DNA of 37,382 nucleotides from an uncultured Clostridia bacterium (lineage in GTDB: Bacteria > Bacillota > Clostridia > Oscillospirales > Acutalibacteraceae), in NCBI GenBank assembly GCA_937907605.1, contig CALCYI010000019.1, positions 1-37,382 on the forward strand, given 5' to 3'. This document shows positions 20,001 through 27,240 of this stretch, piece after piece. Both the position numbers and the translations under genes were made by a program. Under the pieces are notes generated by a model, which saw only the letters and a list, made by a program, of their open reading frames with translations, did no database searches and was not told the DNA's origin. Every line of letters begins with the position of its first letter. Within the stretch, counting starts at the first letter, position 1.

Positions 20001-20119
20001 GCTGTATCGCGCGTCAGCAGGGTGTCGGCGGTTATGACAGCTGGGGAGCTCATATAAACGAGAAGTATAAGAACAAGACGGATAAAACCTACCGTCTTAA
20101 GTTTCAGATAAGATTCTGA
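17060..20119 (+). CDS. lacZ: Beta-galactosidase, glycoside hydrolase family 2 (LacZ type)
   Basis: The enzyme cleaves terminal beta-galactosides such as lactose. Its 1019 aa match the five-domain LacZ length. An N-terminal jelly roll (WRFKLYKNYAYRPSDF near residue 52) is followed by immunoglobulin-like domains. The TIM barrel carries acid/base Glu462 in WSMGNESHGG and nucleophile Glu529 in LCEYTHAMGNS, and the C-terminal small beta-galactosidase domain has LNFWRALTDNDRGN near 774. There is no signal peptide, so it is cytoplasmic. The ribosome site AAGGAG lies about 8 bases upstream. No sugar transporter or regulator is adjacent. Activity on other beta-linked sugars is possible. Confidence 0.95.
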   Translation: MERNFIDGYTEWQSNPEIVEVGKLPQHATFMPYGSYDEAVKADRYASSNCKLLNGKWRFKLYKNYAYRPSDFAQPLYDAHNWDSVIIPCSWQMQGYDQNMYCNVRYPWEGHEDICPPNAPTKHNPVGCYLKRFHVNSSLLEKRVVLCFEGVESAFYLYVNGERIGYSESSFNRAEFDITRYLVEGSNVIGVEVYRWCTASWLECQDMWRLSGIFRDVYIYTTEKEYIRDFEIHAEPDEMLHDGYLDVTVKTNGAYEGLSVDMNVLDSEGNVVALDSQYASEEHITKLRAIVTNVKPWSAEKPNLYTVVLTLKNNGAPIEYISHKAGFRRVEIRDGIIRINGKRVVFKGTNRHEFDCRTGHYVSEETMRSDIELMKRSNINAVRTSHYPNAPRWYELCDEYGLYVIDENNMETHGTYWSNIIGCPQLPGSRPEWEKACMYRIKALYNRDKNYACVVCWSMGNESHGGENVKKMYNWLKEHDKSRFVHFELDGDPNERELSDVMSKMYAKPWDLEEYAVTGRDARPFILCEYTHAMGNSCGSTDEYTALWDKYPCLQGGFVWDWVDQSILTTDENGTEYLAYGGDFGEEPHDGHFCGNGLLFGDRTITPKLAEIKKLYQNVDFRAIDAERGIIEVKNKFLFTNLNKYELYWAQCSDKGIFRDGVTVIDVEPGEKKTVDLELGKISSTECYLNLELREKADNAYCKEGHIVAEEQFVINEFENTFDELSEEDMLLVSDTYGEIHVISENINIRFERRERNQLCSIKLDGEELLQAPMRLNFWRALTDNDRGNRAGSRLGCWRDAGDTPGIYNNTMWNIENYQILDEGKKVVITSGAKVMTQPESKAIVIYTITSKGMEIDMQFMPDPSLPEIPEVSVLFELPKDFENIVYLGKGPDENYIDRANAAKIGLYNTTVSDMWVDYLKPQECGNRTGVRYATIIGEKKAFSLVAQPVMELNACHWLPKEIENTWHEKDLPEINKTVIRCIARQQGVGGYDSWGAHINEKYKNKTDKTYRLKFQIRF

Positions 20120-20152
20120 AAACACTTTAAATATTGTTAATAATTTTATGTA

Positions 20153-20181
20153 TTGACTTTTTTCGGCTGTGGTATTATAGT
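20153..20181 (+). promoter_or_regulatory. Promoter of the radical SAM gene
   Basis: TTGACT (20153-20158), 17 bases, TATAGT (20176-20181), about 47 bases before the start codon. Confidence 0.65.
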
Positions 20182-20227
20182 TACTGTACTAATGTATAAT
20201 AACTCCTGAAAAAGAGAGGATATAGAT

Positions 20228-21655
20228 ATGTCTTTAAAGGAATCTGCGATTAGCTTTGCGATAAAAAACGCGGTTAAATACGCAAGAAAAGATTTTAATA
20301 AAAACGCACCGCGTATACTCAGCCTCATCGAAATGGCTGACGTAAAAAAGGTTAACAGGACCGCGTACGCAGGGCTTCACGAGGCGCTCAGCGACCCCGA
20401 TAATAACTGGATGCAGTTCGCGCGCCGCCTTATCTGCGACACCGACGAGGGCGTTCTCAATAAGTTCATCCCCGCTGCAATTAATGTTGCTATCAACAGC
20501 TACTCAGTTCGTATGACTGCGATTGAAAAGTACGGCTGCAACGTGCCGTGGGCAATTCTTATGGACCCGACCGCAGCATGCAACCTTAAGTGCAAGGGCT
20601 GCTGGGCTGCTGAATACGGCCACGAATCCTCGCTTTCGTACGACGACCTTGCAAGGATTATAAGTCAGGCTAAGGAGCTCGGAACCTATATGTTCCTTTA
20701 CACAGGCGGCGAGCCCACAATGCGCAGGGCGGACCTTATGCGCCTGTGCCGCGAAAATCCCGACTGTATCTTTATGAGCTTCACAAACGGCACGCTGATT
20801 GACGATTCCTTTGCGGACGAGATAAAAGAGGTCGGAAACTTCTACCCCGCGTTCTCAATCGAGGGCTATGAGGAGGAGAACGACTTCCGCCGCGGCGACG
20901 GAACGTTTAAGAGGTGTACCGCCGCTATGCAGAGGCTCAAGGACAGGGGAGTTCCCTTCGGCGCTTCGCTCTGCTATACGAGCAAGAATACTGACCTTCT
21001 CGCCTCCGACGAGTATATGGACTGGCTGATTGAAAAGGGCGTAATGTTCGCGTGGTTCTTTACCTATATGCCAACGGGCAACGGCGCCGTTACGGACTTA
21101 ATGGTATCGCCCGACCAGAGAGCGCTTATGTATAAGAAGATGCACGAGTGGAGAAATACCAAGGCAATCTTCGCGCTTGACTTCTGGAACGACGGCGAGT
21201 ACGTTCAGGGCTGTATCGCGGGCGGACGTCACTACTTCCATATTAACGCAAACGGCGACTGCGAGCCGTGCGCCTTCGTTCACTATTCAAACGTGAACAT
21301 CAAGGAAAAATCAGTCCTTGAGGCGCTTCAGAGCCCGCTCTTTATGGCGTATAAGAGGAACCAGCCGTTCTCGAATAATATGCTGCGTCCCTGTCCCGTG
21401 CTTGATAACCCTGGCGCTATTTCAAAAATGGTTGCCGAAACGGGCGCGTATTCAACCGAGATGGAGCACCCCGAGAGCGCAAACGAGCTGTTTGATAAAA
21501 CCATTGAAGCTGCTAAAGCGTGGAAGGTTAAGGCTGACGAGCTCTTTGACCGTAACGAGTACATAGCAAAGCACGTTAAGGACGAGAATATGTACAATTT
21601 TGAAAGGCCTGACGAGGAAAGAGAATTTAAGGAATTCGAAAAAACCGAGGCATAA
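20228..21655 (+). CDS. Radical SAM protein with SPASM-like C-terminal cysteines
   Basis: This is a 475-aa [4Fe-4S]/S-adenosylmethionine enzyme of unknown substrate. The CxxxCxxC motif is Cys118, Cys122 and Cys125 in ACNLKCKGCWA, followed by the GGE motif in YTGGEPTMR that contacts SAM. Additional Cys in GCIAGG, NGDCEPCAF and MLRPCPV suggest an auxiliary cluster, as in SPASM enzymes. The first ~100 residues form a helical extension not usual in short radical SAM proteins. No peptide precursor or partner gene is adjacent; the gene stands alone between its own promoter and terminator. Peptide or protein modification is possible but cannot be assigned. Confidence 0.88.
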   Translation: MSLKESAISFAIKNAVKYARKDFNKNAPRILSLIEMADVKKVNRTAYAGLHEALSDPDNNWMQFARRLICDTDEGVLNKFIPAAINVAINSYSVRMTAIEKYGCNVPWAILMDPTAACNLKCKGCWAAEYGHESSLSYDDLARIISQAKELGTYMFLYTGGEPTMRRADLMRLCRENPDCIFMSFTNGTLIDDSFADEIKEVGNFYPAFSIEGYEEENDFRRGDGTFKRCTAAMQRLKDRGVPFGASLCYTSKNTDLLASDEYMDWLIEKGVMFAWFFTYMPTGNGAVTDLMVSPDQRALMYKKMHEWRNTKAIFALDFWNDGEYVQGCIAGGRHYFHINANGDCEPCAFVHYSNVNIKEKSVLEALQSPLFMAYKRNQPFSNNMLRPCPVLDNPGAISKMVAETGAYSTEMEHPESANELFDKTIEAAKAWKVKADELFDRNEYIAKHVKDENMYNFERPDEEREFKEFEKTEA

Positions 21656-21673
21656 TAATTACAAATTGAACAG

Positions 21674-21698
21674 GGGCGTTTCTCTCGAAACGCCCTTT
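21674..21698 (+). terminator. Terminator of the radical SAM gene
   Basis: A 9-bp stem GGGCGTTTC/GAAACGCCC with a TCTC loop, then TTT. It directly abuts the inverted-repeat element that starts at 21698. Confidence 0.85.
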
Positions 21699-21975
21699 AA
21701 ACGCACGCCGACAAATCCGAACCGTCTAAAACGCAGTATTTAAGCGAACTTTGACGTTTTCGTTCTTGCTTGGCGCCAGCCAAGCTGCGACCTCAAAAGC
21801 CAAACTTCATCTTAACTCCCTGCGTTTTAGATGCAAGGCAGTTTAAAATGAGCTGATTTGGTTTAGGTCAAGGCAAAAAACGCAGGAATACTTTATGTAT
21901 TCCGAGTATTTTTAACACAGAGATAAGGCAAATCAGCCATTTTAAACCGTGTTTGGATTTGTCGGCGTGCGTTTA
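21698..21975. repeat. 278-bp palindromic element with 21-bp perfect terminal inverted repeats
   Basis: The ends (21698-21718 and 21955-21975) are perfect 21-bp inverted copies. Inside are two nested hairpin arms. Arm A pairs 21725-21736 with 21820-21831 (12 bp, TCTAAAACGCAG type) and contains the hairpin 21768-21785 (7 bp). Arm B pairs 21841-21860 with 21929-21947 (one extra base on the left) and contains the hairpin 21885-21903 (7 bp). No ORF is present. The whole folds as a three-way structure. It could be a MITE-like non-autonomous element or a structured RNA; no clear target-site duplication was seen. It fills the radical SAM to pth spacer. Confidence 0.75.
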
Positions 21976-21996
21976 CGCCATATAAGGAGAAGTATT

Positions 21997-22596
21997 ATGG
22001 GACTTTTCAGCTTCGCAAAGAGAGGTAAAATCGAATACATCGTAGCAGGGCTCGGCAATCCCGGTCCGAAGTACAAAAACACAAGGCATAATGCGGGCTT
22101 CAAGGTGCTTGACCTCATTGCTGACGAGGAGGGCTTTGAGTTTAAAAAGATTAAATTCAAGGCGCTTATTGCCGACGAAATGCTCGGAGGAAAGCGCTGC
22201 CTTATTATGAAGCCGCAGACCATGATGAACCTCTCGGGCGAGGCGATTTTAGAAGCGGCGGATTATTACGGAATACCCGACGAAAATATTATTGTAATCT
22301 TTGACGACGTAACGCTCGATATAGGCAAAACGCGCATACGCCGTAAGGGCAGCGCGGGCGGTCACAACGGTATTAAGAGCATAATCTCCTGCCTCGGAAG
22401 CGAGGATTTTCCGCGCGTAAAGGTCGGCGTGGGCAAAAAGCCTAACGCCGAATGGGATATGGCGGACTGGGTGCTCTCCGACTTCCCGAAGGCTGACGAA
22501 AAAGCGCTCGGCGAAGCGCTCAAAAACGCAGCCGAGGCGGTTGAGCTCATTATCGCCGGCGATATCGACAAAGCAATGAACCTCTACAACTCATAA
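21997..22596 (+). CDS. pth: Peptidyl-tRNA hydrolase
   Basis: Pth frees tRNA from prematurely released peptidyl-tRNA. The product is about 199 aa, a normal length with a short N-terminal extension before VAGLGNPGPKY. Catalytic His lies in NTRHNAGF, with the family blocks MKPQTMMNLSG, FDDVTLDIGKTRIRRKGSAGGHNG and the ending WVLSDFP. ATG 21997 is chosen because AAGGAG lies 8 bases upstream; a longer in-frame start would run back into the inverted-repeat element. It is followed after 41 bases by mfd, a frequent pth-mfd gene pair in Firmicutes. Confidence 0.96.
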   Translation: MGLFSFAKRGKIEYIVAGLGNPGPKYKNTRHNAGFKVLDLIADEEGFEFKKIKFKALIADEMLGGKRCLIMKPQTMMNLSGEAILEAADYYGIPDENIIVIFDDVTLDIGKTRIRRKGSAGGHNGIKSIISCLGSEDFPRVKVGVGKKPNAEWDMADWVLSDFPKADEKALGEALKNAAEAVELIIAGDIDKAMNLYNS

Positions 22597-22637
22597 CTAT
22601 TAACCACAAACTACTAACTATTAACTACTAACTAATT

Positions 22638-25600
22638 ATGTCCTGTTTTTCAAAAGCATTTGAGGAAAACGGCGAGTTTTTAAGCCTCTGTTCAGCCGTA
22701 GCGCCCGGCTCTCCCGTCGGCGCTACGGGGCTTCCCGCTTCGTCAAAGGCGGCGCTTATTCACTCGCTGTGTGCAAAACTGAATAAAAAGGCTTTGATTA
22801 TTACGCCCGACGACGCAAGCGCCGTAAGACTTTACGAGAACCTCAGCGCGCTGCAGTCGGGGGTTTTACTGTACCCTAAAAGAGAATTCACCTTCCTTGA
22901 GGTTGAGGGTATCAGCCGCGAGTACGAGCAGCTAAGGCTCGGCGTGCTTGCTAATATCCTTGACGGCGAATATACCGCCGTCGTTGCCTCAGTCAGCGCG
23001 GCGATTCAGTACACTATGCCGCCCGAGGCGCTCGAGGAGAGAACCTTTACCGTTAAAACGGGCGAGGAATTCGACCTTGACGAGATGGCTGAAAGGCTCG
23101 TAAGGGCGGGCTATACGCGTTTTGACGAGGTTGACGGAACGGCGCAGTTTTCAATAAGGGGCGGACTTGTGGATATCTTCCCTCCAGGCGCGCCCGCGCC
23201 CGTGCGTATTGAGCTCTGGGGCGACACGGTTGACTCCATTGCGCGCTTTGACATAGCTACTCAGCGCAGAACGGGCATAATAAAAGAGGTAAAGATTATT
23301 CCCTCTACCGAGGTGCTTTTCGACTCCAAGGAAGCCCTCGCAAAGAAGCTTGATAAGCTCGCTGGGTCTCTTCAGGGCAGGGCGGTTAAGGCGAGGGAAA
23401 GGCTGTTTTCGGACAGGGATAAGCTCCTTGACGGCGTTTCGCTCCATTGCTACGACAGATACCTGCCGCTTGCATATAAATCAAACGGACTTTTTGACTA
23501 TATCGAGGGCGTTTTCTGCGTTTGCGACACGGGTAATGTCAAGGATAAATGTATAAATCAGAACAAGCTGATGGACGAGGAGCTCAAGTGGCTCACCGAA
23601 AAGGGCGCAATCTGCAAGGGTTTGGATAAGTTTATGCTGAGCTTTGACGAGCTCTGCGCTCTTTACGCGGGAAAGGGCGCGGTATATCTCGACTCGCTCC
23701 CGCGAGGCAGCTTTGACACCCCGATTAAGCACCTTTCAACCTTCAGCATATTCGAATCCCCGCTGTTTACAGGCTCGCTCTCTCAGCTTAAGGAGGAACT
23801 AAAGCCCCTGCTAGAAAAGAATTACGCCGCCGTTATTATGGCTGGTACGGCAAGGGCGGGCAAGGCGCTCGCCGACGACCTTAGCGACGACGGAGTGAGG
23901 GCAATCTTCTTTGAAAAACGTCCTAAGGAGTTCGTTCACGGCGCGGTCAGCGTAATAACGGGCACGGTAAACGCAGGCTTCCGCGACAGCGAGTCAAAAT
24001 TTGCGCTGATAACTCAGGGCAGGGGCGAGCAGAAAAAGAGGAAGCACAGGCGCTTTTCCTCAAAGGACGCGCTCCATTCCCTCGACGAGCTTACCGTCGG
24101 CGATTACATCGTTCACAACGTCCACGGCATAGGCGTTTTCGAGGGCATACACGCGCTTGACGTGCAGGGTATGCGAAAGGACTATATTAAAATAGGTTAC
24201 GCCAAGGGCGACACGCTCTACGTTCCCGTAACTCAGCTTGACTTGGTATCAAAATATATTGGTCCCGACGAGGAAAGCTCCAAGGTAAAGGTATCCCGTC
24301 TCGGCTCGGGCGACTGGGCAAAGCTCAAGAGCAAGGTCAAGGCGAGCGTAAAGGATATGGCGAAGGAGCTTATTGCGCTCTATGCAAAGCGCCTGAGCGC
24401 CAAGGGCTTTTCCTTCTCTGAGGATACCGACCTTCAGCGCGATTTTGAGCTCCGCTTTGAATATGAGGAGACCGACGACCAGTTAAGGTGCGTCGACGAA
24501 ATTAAGGGCGATATGCAGCGCAGCTCGCCTATGGACAGACTTCTCTGCGGCGACGTAGGCTTCGGCAAGACCGAGGTGGCGCTGCGCGCGGCGTTCAAGT
24601 GTATCGGCGACAGTAAGCAGTGCGCTATTCTCGTTCCGACCACCGTGCTTGCAATGCAGCATTTCCAGACCGCTAAAAAGCGTATGGAGGCGTATCCCGT
24701 AAGGATTGAAATGCTCTCGCGCTTCGTCTCCCCGACCAAGCAGCGCGAGGTGTTGCGCGATTTAGCGCAGGGCAGGGTTGACCTGCTTATCGGTACGCAC
24801 AGGATAATAAGCCGCGATATTCAGTTTAACGATTTGGGACTTCTCGTAATCGACGAGGAGCAGCGTTTCGGCGTTGCGCAAAAGGAAAAAATCAAGGAAA
24901 AATTCCCGAACGTCGACGTGCTTACTCTTTCGGCTACCCCGATTCCAAGAACGCTTAATATGGCGATGAGCGGAATTAGGGATATGTCGCTGCTTGAAGA
25001 GGCACCCGGCGACCGTCACCCCGTACAGACCTACGTTATCGAGTACGACTTCGGCGTGCTGTGCGAGGCTATGGAGCGCGAGCTTTCAAGGGGCGGACAG
25101 TGTTACTATCTTCATAACAATATTGACACTATCGACCTTACGGCTATGCAGATTAAAAAGGCGATTCCCGACGCCAGAATCGGCGTTGCCCACGGAAGAA
25201 TGGGCGAGGAGCAGCTAAGCGACGTCTGGGACAGCCTTATTAAAGGCGAAATTGATATTCTCGTTTGCACTACGATAATTGAAACGGGTGTCGACGTGCC
25301 CAACGTCAATACGCTGATTATTGAAAATGCTGACAGAATGGGACTTGCCCAGCTTCACCAGATACGAGGAAGAGTCGGACGCTCTTCAAGGCGCGGCTAC
25401 GCTTATTTCACATTTACGAGAGGCACGCAGCTCAGCGAGGTTGCGGCTAAAAGGCTTGAGGCTATAAGGGAGTATACGGAGTTCGGCTCGGGCTTCAAAA
25501 TCGCGATGCGCGATTTGCAGATAAGGGGCGCGGGCTCGCTTCTCGGAAACCGCCAGCACGGGCATATGGAATCTGTCGGATATGATATGTATATTAAGCT

Positions 25601-26084
25601 GCTTGAGGAGGCAGTGGCAGAGGAAAAGGGTGAAAGAATCCCCGAAACCAAGGAGGCGGAGTGCCTTATCGACCTTCCCGTAGACGCTAATATACCCGAG
25701 GATTACATTACCTCTAATTCCTCAAGGCTCGGTATGTACAAGGCTATCGCGAATATTAAGAGCGATAAGGACGCCGAGGACGTTTACGACGAGCTTACGG
25801 ACCGCTTCGGCATACCGCCCGCTCCCGTTTACGGGCTTGTTGAAATTGCGCTTTTAAGGAATACGGCGCTTGCTCTCGGCATTAACGAAATTAAGCAGAG
25901 CGGAGGCGCGGTCAACTTCTACATTGACGAGGTTAAGCCCGAATATTTAATAGCGCTTAACGATAAAATGAGGTACCGCGCAGCGTTCAAGGCTTCAAAG
26001 CGCTCGTTCATTTCCGTTAAGCTTCTCGGCGAAAATCCCGTCGATATCGTAAGGACGACCTTAAATATTTTGCAAAACGCATAA
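22638..26084 (+). CDS. mfd: Transcription-repair coupling factor Mfd
   Basis: Mfd removes stalled RNA polymerase at DNA lesions and recruits UvrA. The 1148-aa protein has an N-terminal UvrB-like module (VDIFPPGAPAPVRIELWGD near residue 178), the RNA-polymerase-interacting domain (VGDYIVHNVHGIGVFEGI near 485), the RecG-like translocase with Walker A GDVGFGKTE near 636 and DEEQRFG near 739, and the C-terminal TRCF domain. No ribosome site is visible before ATG 22638. The spacer is made of ACTAACTATTAAC-type repeats, so initiation may depend on coupling to pth. It ends at a hairpin terminator. Confidence 0.96.
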   Translation: MSCFSKAFEENGEFLSLCSAVAPGSPVGATGLPASSKAALIHSLCAKLNKKALIITPDDASAVRLYENLSALQSGVLLYPKREFTFLEVEGISREYEQLRLGVLANILDGEYTAVVASVSAAIQYTMPPEALEERTFTVKTGEEFDLDEMAERLVRAGYTRFDEVDGTAQFSIRGGLVDIFPPGAPAPVRIELWGDTVDSIARFDIATQRRTGIIKEVKIIPSTEVLFDSKEALAKKLDKLAGSLQGRAVKARERLFSDRDKLLDGVSLHCYDRYLPLAYKSNGLFDYIEGVFCVCDTGNVKDKCINQNKLMDEELKWLTEKGAICKGLDKFMLSFDELCALYAGKGAVYLDSLPRGSFDTPIKHLSTFSIFESPLFTGSLSQLKEELKPLLEKNYAAVIMAGTARAGKALADDLSDDGVRAIFFEKRPKEFVHGAVSVITGTVNAGFRDSESKFALITQGRGEQKKRKHRRFSSKDALHSLDELTVGDYIVHNVHGIGVFEGIHALDVQGMRKDYIKIGYAKGDTLYVPVTQLDLVSKYIGPDEESSKVKVSRLGSGDWAKLKSKVKASVKDMAKELIALYAKRLSAKGFSFSEDTDLQRDFELRFEYEETDDQLRCVDEIKGDMQRSSPMDRLLCGDVGFGKTEVALRAAFKCIGDSKQCAILVPTTVLAMQHFQTAKKRMEAYPVRIEMLSRFVSPTKQREVLRDLAQGRVDLLIGTHRIISRDIQFNDLGLLVIDEEQRFGVAQKEKIKEKFPNVDVLTLSATPIPRTLNMAMSGIRDMSLLEEAPGDRHPVQTYVIEYDFGVLCEAMERELSRGGQCYYLHNNIDTIDLTAMQIKKAIPDARIGVAHGRMGEEQLSDVWDSLIKGEIDILVCTTIIETGVDVPNVNTLIIENADRMGLAQLHQIRGRVGRSSRRGYAYFTFTRGTQLSEVAAKRLEAIREYTEFGSGFKIAMRDLQIRGAGSLLGNRQHGHMESVGYDMYIKLLEEAVAEEKGERIPETKEAECLIDLPVDANIPEDYITSNSSRLGMYKAIANIKSDKDAEDVYDELTDRFGIPPAPVYGLVEIALLRNTALALGINEIKQSGGAVNFYIDEVKPEYLIALNDKMRYRAAFKASKRSFISVKLLGENPVDIVRTTLNILQNA

Positions 26085-26090
26085 ATAATA

Positions 26091-26120
26091 ACACCTCGGA
26101 GCATAATAGTTCCGAGGTGT
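26091..26120 (+). terminator. mfd terminator hairpin containing the next gene's ribosome site
   Basis: A 10-bp stem (26091-26100 with 26111-26120) and a 10-base loop follow mfd. The 3' arm includes GAGGTG, which lies 7 bases before ATG 26127. In read-through transcripts the ribosome site of the M23 gene would therefore be paired. Confidence 0.78.
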
Positions 26121-26126
26121 TTAACT

Positions 26127-26846
26127 ATGTCAAAAGAAAATTATCATAAAAGGGAAAGTAAAAATATCAAGGCGCTGTTTTCGGTGGTATGCCTGTGCAT
26201 TATCGCGCTCGGGCTGATTATTTACCATTCGGCGACTAATAACGTAGCCGAGAAGAATAACGCGGTGAACGAAAATCAGACCCTTGAGGTTACTACCGAG
26301 GTTCAGCACGCAGTTACGCTTGAGGAGAGCACTACTGCCCAAAGCACAACCGAGGCGGCAACGGACTCTCAGACGACTGAAAAGAAAAAGAAGGAAGAGC
26401 CCGAAACGATGGCTCAGGGCGAAAATAATATTCCCTACAAAAGCTATTATAAATATCCGCTGACCGAGGCGGTCGACAGGGGCTATACGGAGGAGCTCGT
26501 ATATGATGAAACGATGGGGGACTACCGCGCCCACGCTGCGGTTGACTTTAAAGGCAGTGAAGGCGATGCAGTTACTGCCGTTAATGACGGCATTGTGCTT
26601 GACGCTTATGTTGATAATATGCTGGGCGGTGTCGTTGAAATCGACCATGGCGGAAAGCTCGTAGTTAAGTACTGCGGCTTAAAGAGCATCAGCGTTAAAA
26701 AGGGCAAGAGGGTTGATATCGGAAATAAAATCGGTACCCTCGGCACAGTTCCCGCTGAAAACGCGCAGGAGGCGCACCTTCACCTTGAAGCGCGCCTTGA
26801 CGGAAAGCCCGTTAATCCCCTCGACGTAATGGGAAAAACGGAATAA
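26127..26846 (+). CDS. Membrane-anchored M23 metallopeptidase (SpoIIQ-like)
   Basis: This is a 239-aa protein with a cytoplasmic basic N terminus, one membrane segment at about residues 15-33, a Thr/Glu-rich low-complexity linker (about 45-95) and an M23/LytM domain. All zinc ligands of the family are present: His and Asp in AHAAVDF near residue 136 and the HLH motif in EAHLHLEARL near 222. Clostridial SpoIIQ, which joins SpoIIIAH across the forespore membranes, has this layout and keeps the zinc site. The SpoIIQ role is inferred from layout only; a vegetative cell-wall hydrolase is the alternative. No other sporulation gene is in the window. Confidence 0.82.
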   Translation: MSKENYHKRESKNIKALFSVVCLCIIALGLIIYHSATNNVAEKNNAVNENQTLEVTTEVQHAVTLEESTTAQSTTEAATDSQTTEKKKKEEPETMAQGENNIPYKSYYKYPLTEAVDRGYTEELVYDETMGDYRAHAAVDFKGSEGDAVTAVNDGIVLDAYVDNMLGGVVEIDHGGKLVVKYCGLKSISVKKGKRVDIGNKIGTLGTVPAENAQEAHLHLEARLDGKPVNPLDVMGKTE

Positions 26847-26888
26847 AAACAGTTGACAAAAGTCTACTTGTAATAAAGATGTATAGAA

Positions 26889-26921
26889 AAAAGAGAGATT
26901 GCGAAAAGCGGTCTCTCTTTT
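26889..26921 (+). terminator. Terminator after the M23 gene
   Basis: A 10-bp stem (26889-26898 with 26912-26921) ending in TTTT. The remaining 26922-27003 is AT-rich spacer with nothing recognisable. Confidence 0.7.
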
Positions 26922-27003
26922 ACTATGCTAAAAATCTTTATAACTGTTATCAAAAACTTTGCTAAATAATAATATAAAAAGCTATTCAGTATCGACATAT
27001 ATC

Positions 27004-27032
27004 TTGACTATCTAATTATAAAATGCTAAAAT
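27004..27032 (+). promoter_or_regulatory. Extended -10 promoter of the candidate RNA
   Basis: TTGACT (27004-27009), 17 bases, TAAAAT (27027-27032) with TGC just before it. The predicted start falls within a base or two of 27039, where the RNA closing stem begins. Confidence 0.72.
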
Positions 27033-27038
27033 GTAAGT

Positions 27039-27214
27039 GCCAAATATTATCACAAATGAATATTTCAGCAACAATGTCCGTATGCTATTTTTATCTCTTT
27101 AGATAAAAATGCATGCTCTTATTTGCATATGGTCTTGTTGCATATATGTGATAATGTTTGGCGACAGTTGGGCTTGCGTTTTTGGCGTACAGCCTATGCT
27201 GTACGCATTTTTTA
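27039..27214 (+). ncRNA. Candidate structured RNA, rod-like, about 175 nt with own terminator
   Basis: The 5' end pairs with a 3' segment in a 16-bp stem (27039-27054 with 27147-27162, one G-U). Inside are a 7-bp stem (27068-27074 with 27135-27141) and then two competing folds: an 8-bp stem (27078-27085 with 27125-27132), or a 16-bp hairpin with one bulge (27080-27096 with 27101-27116). An intrinsic terminator (27185-27192 with 27199-27206, then six T) ends it. Promoter, closed rod and terminator indicate an RNA gene. The length and asymmetric internal loop recall 6S RNA, but identity is not shown. It could instead be a regulated leader of the gene at 27241. Confidence 0.6.
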
Positions 27215-27240
27215 TTATATGATGATAGGAGAGAATAATT

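Noticed and set aside
27039..27214. Firm identification of this RNA as 6S RNA
   Set aside because: The rod shape and size fit, but the central bubble and conserved 6S positions could not be verified by eye.
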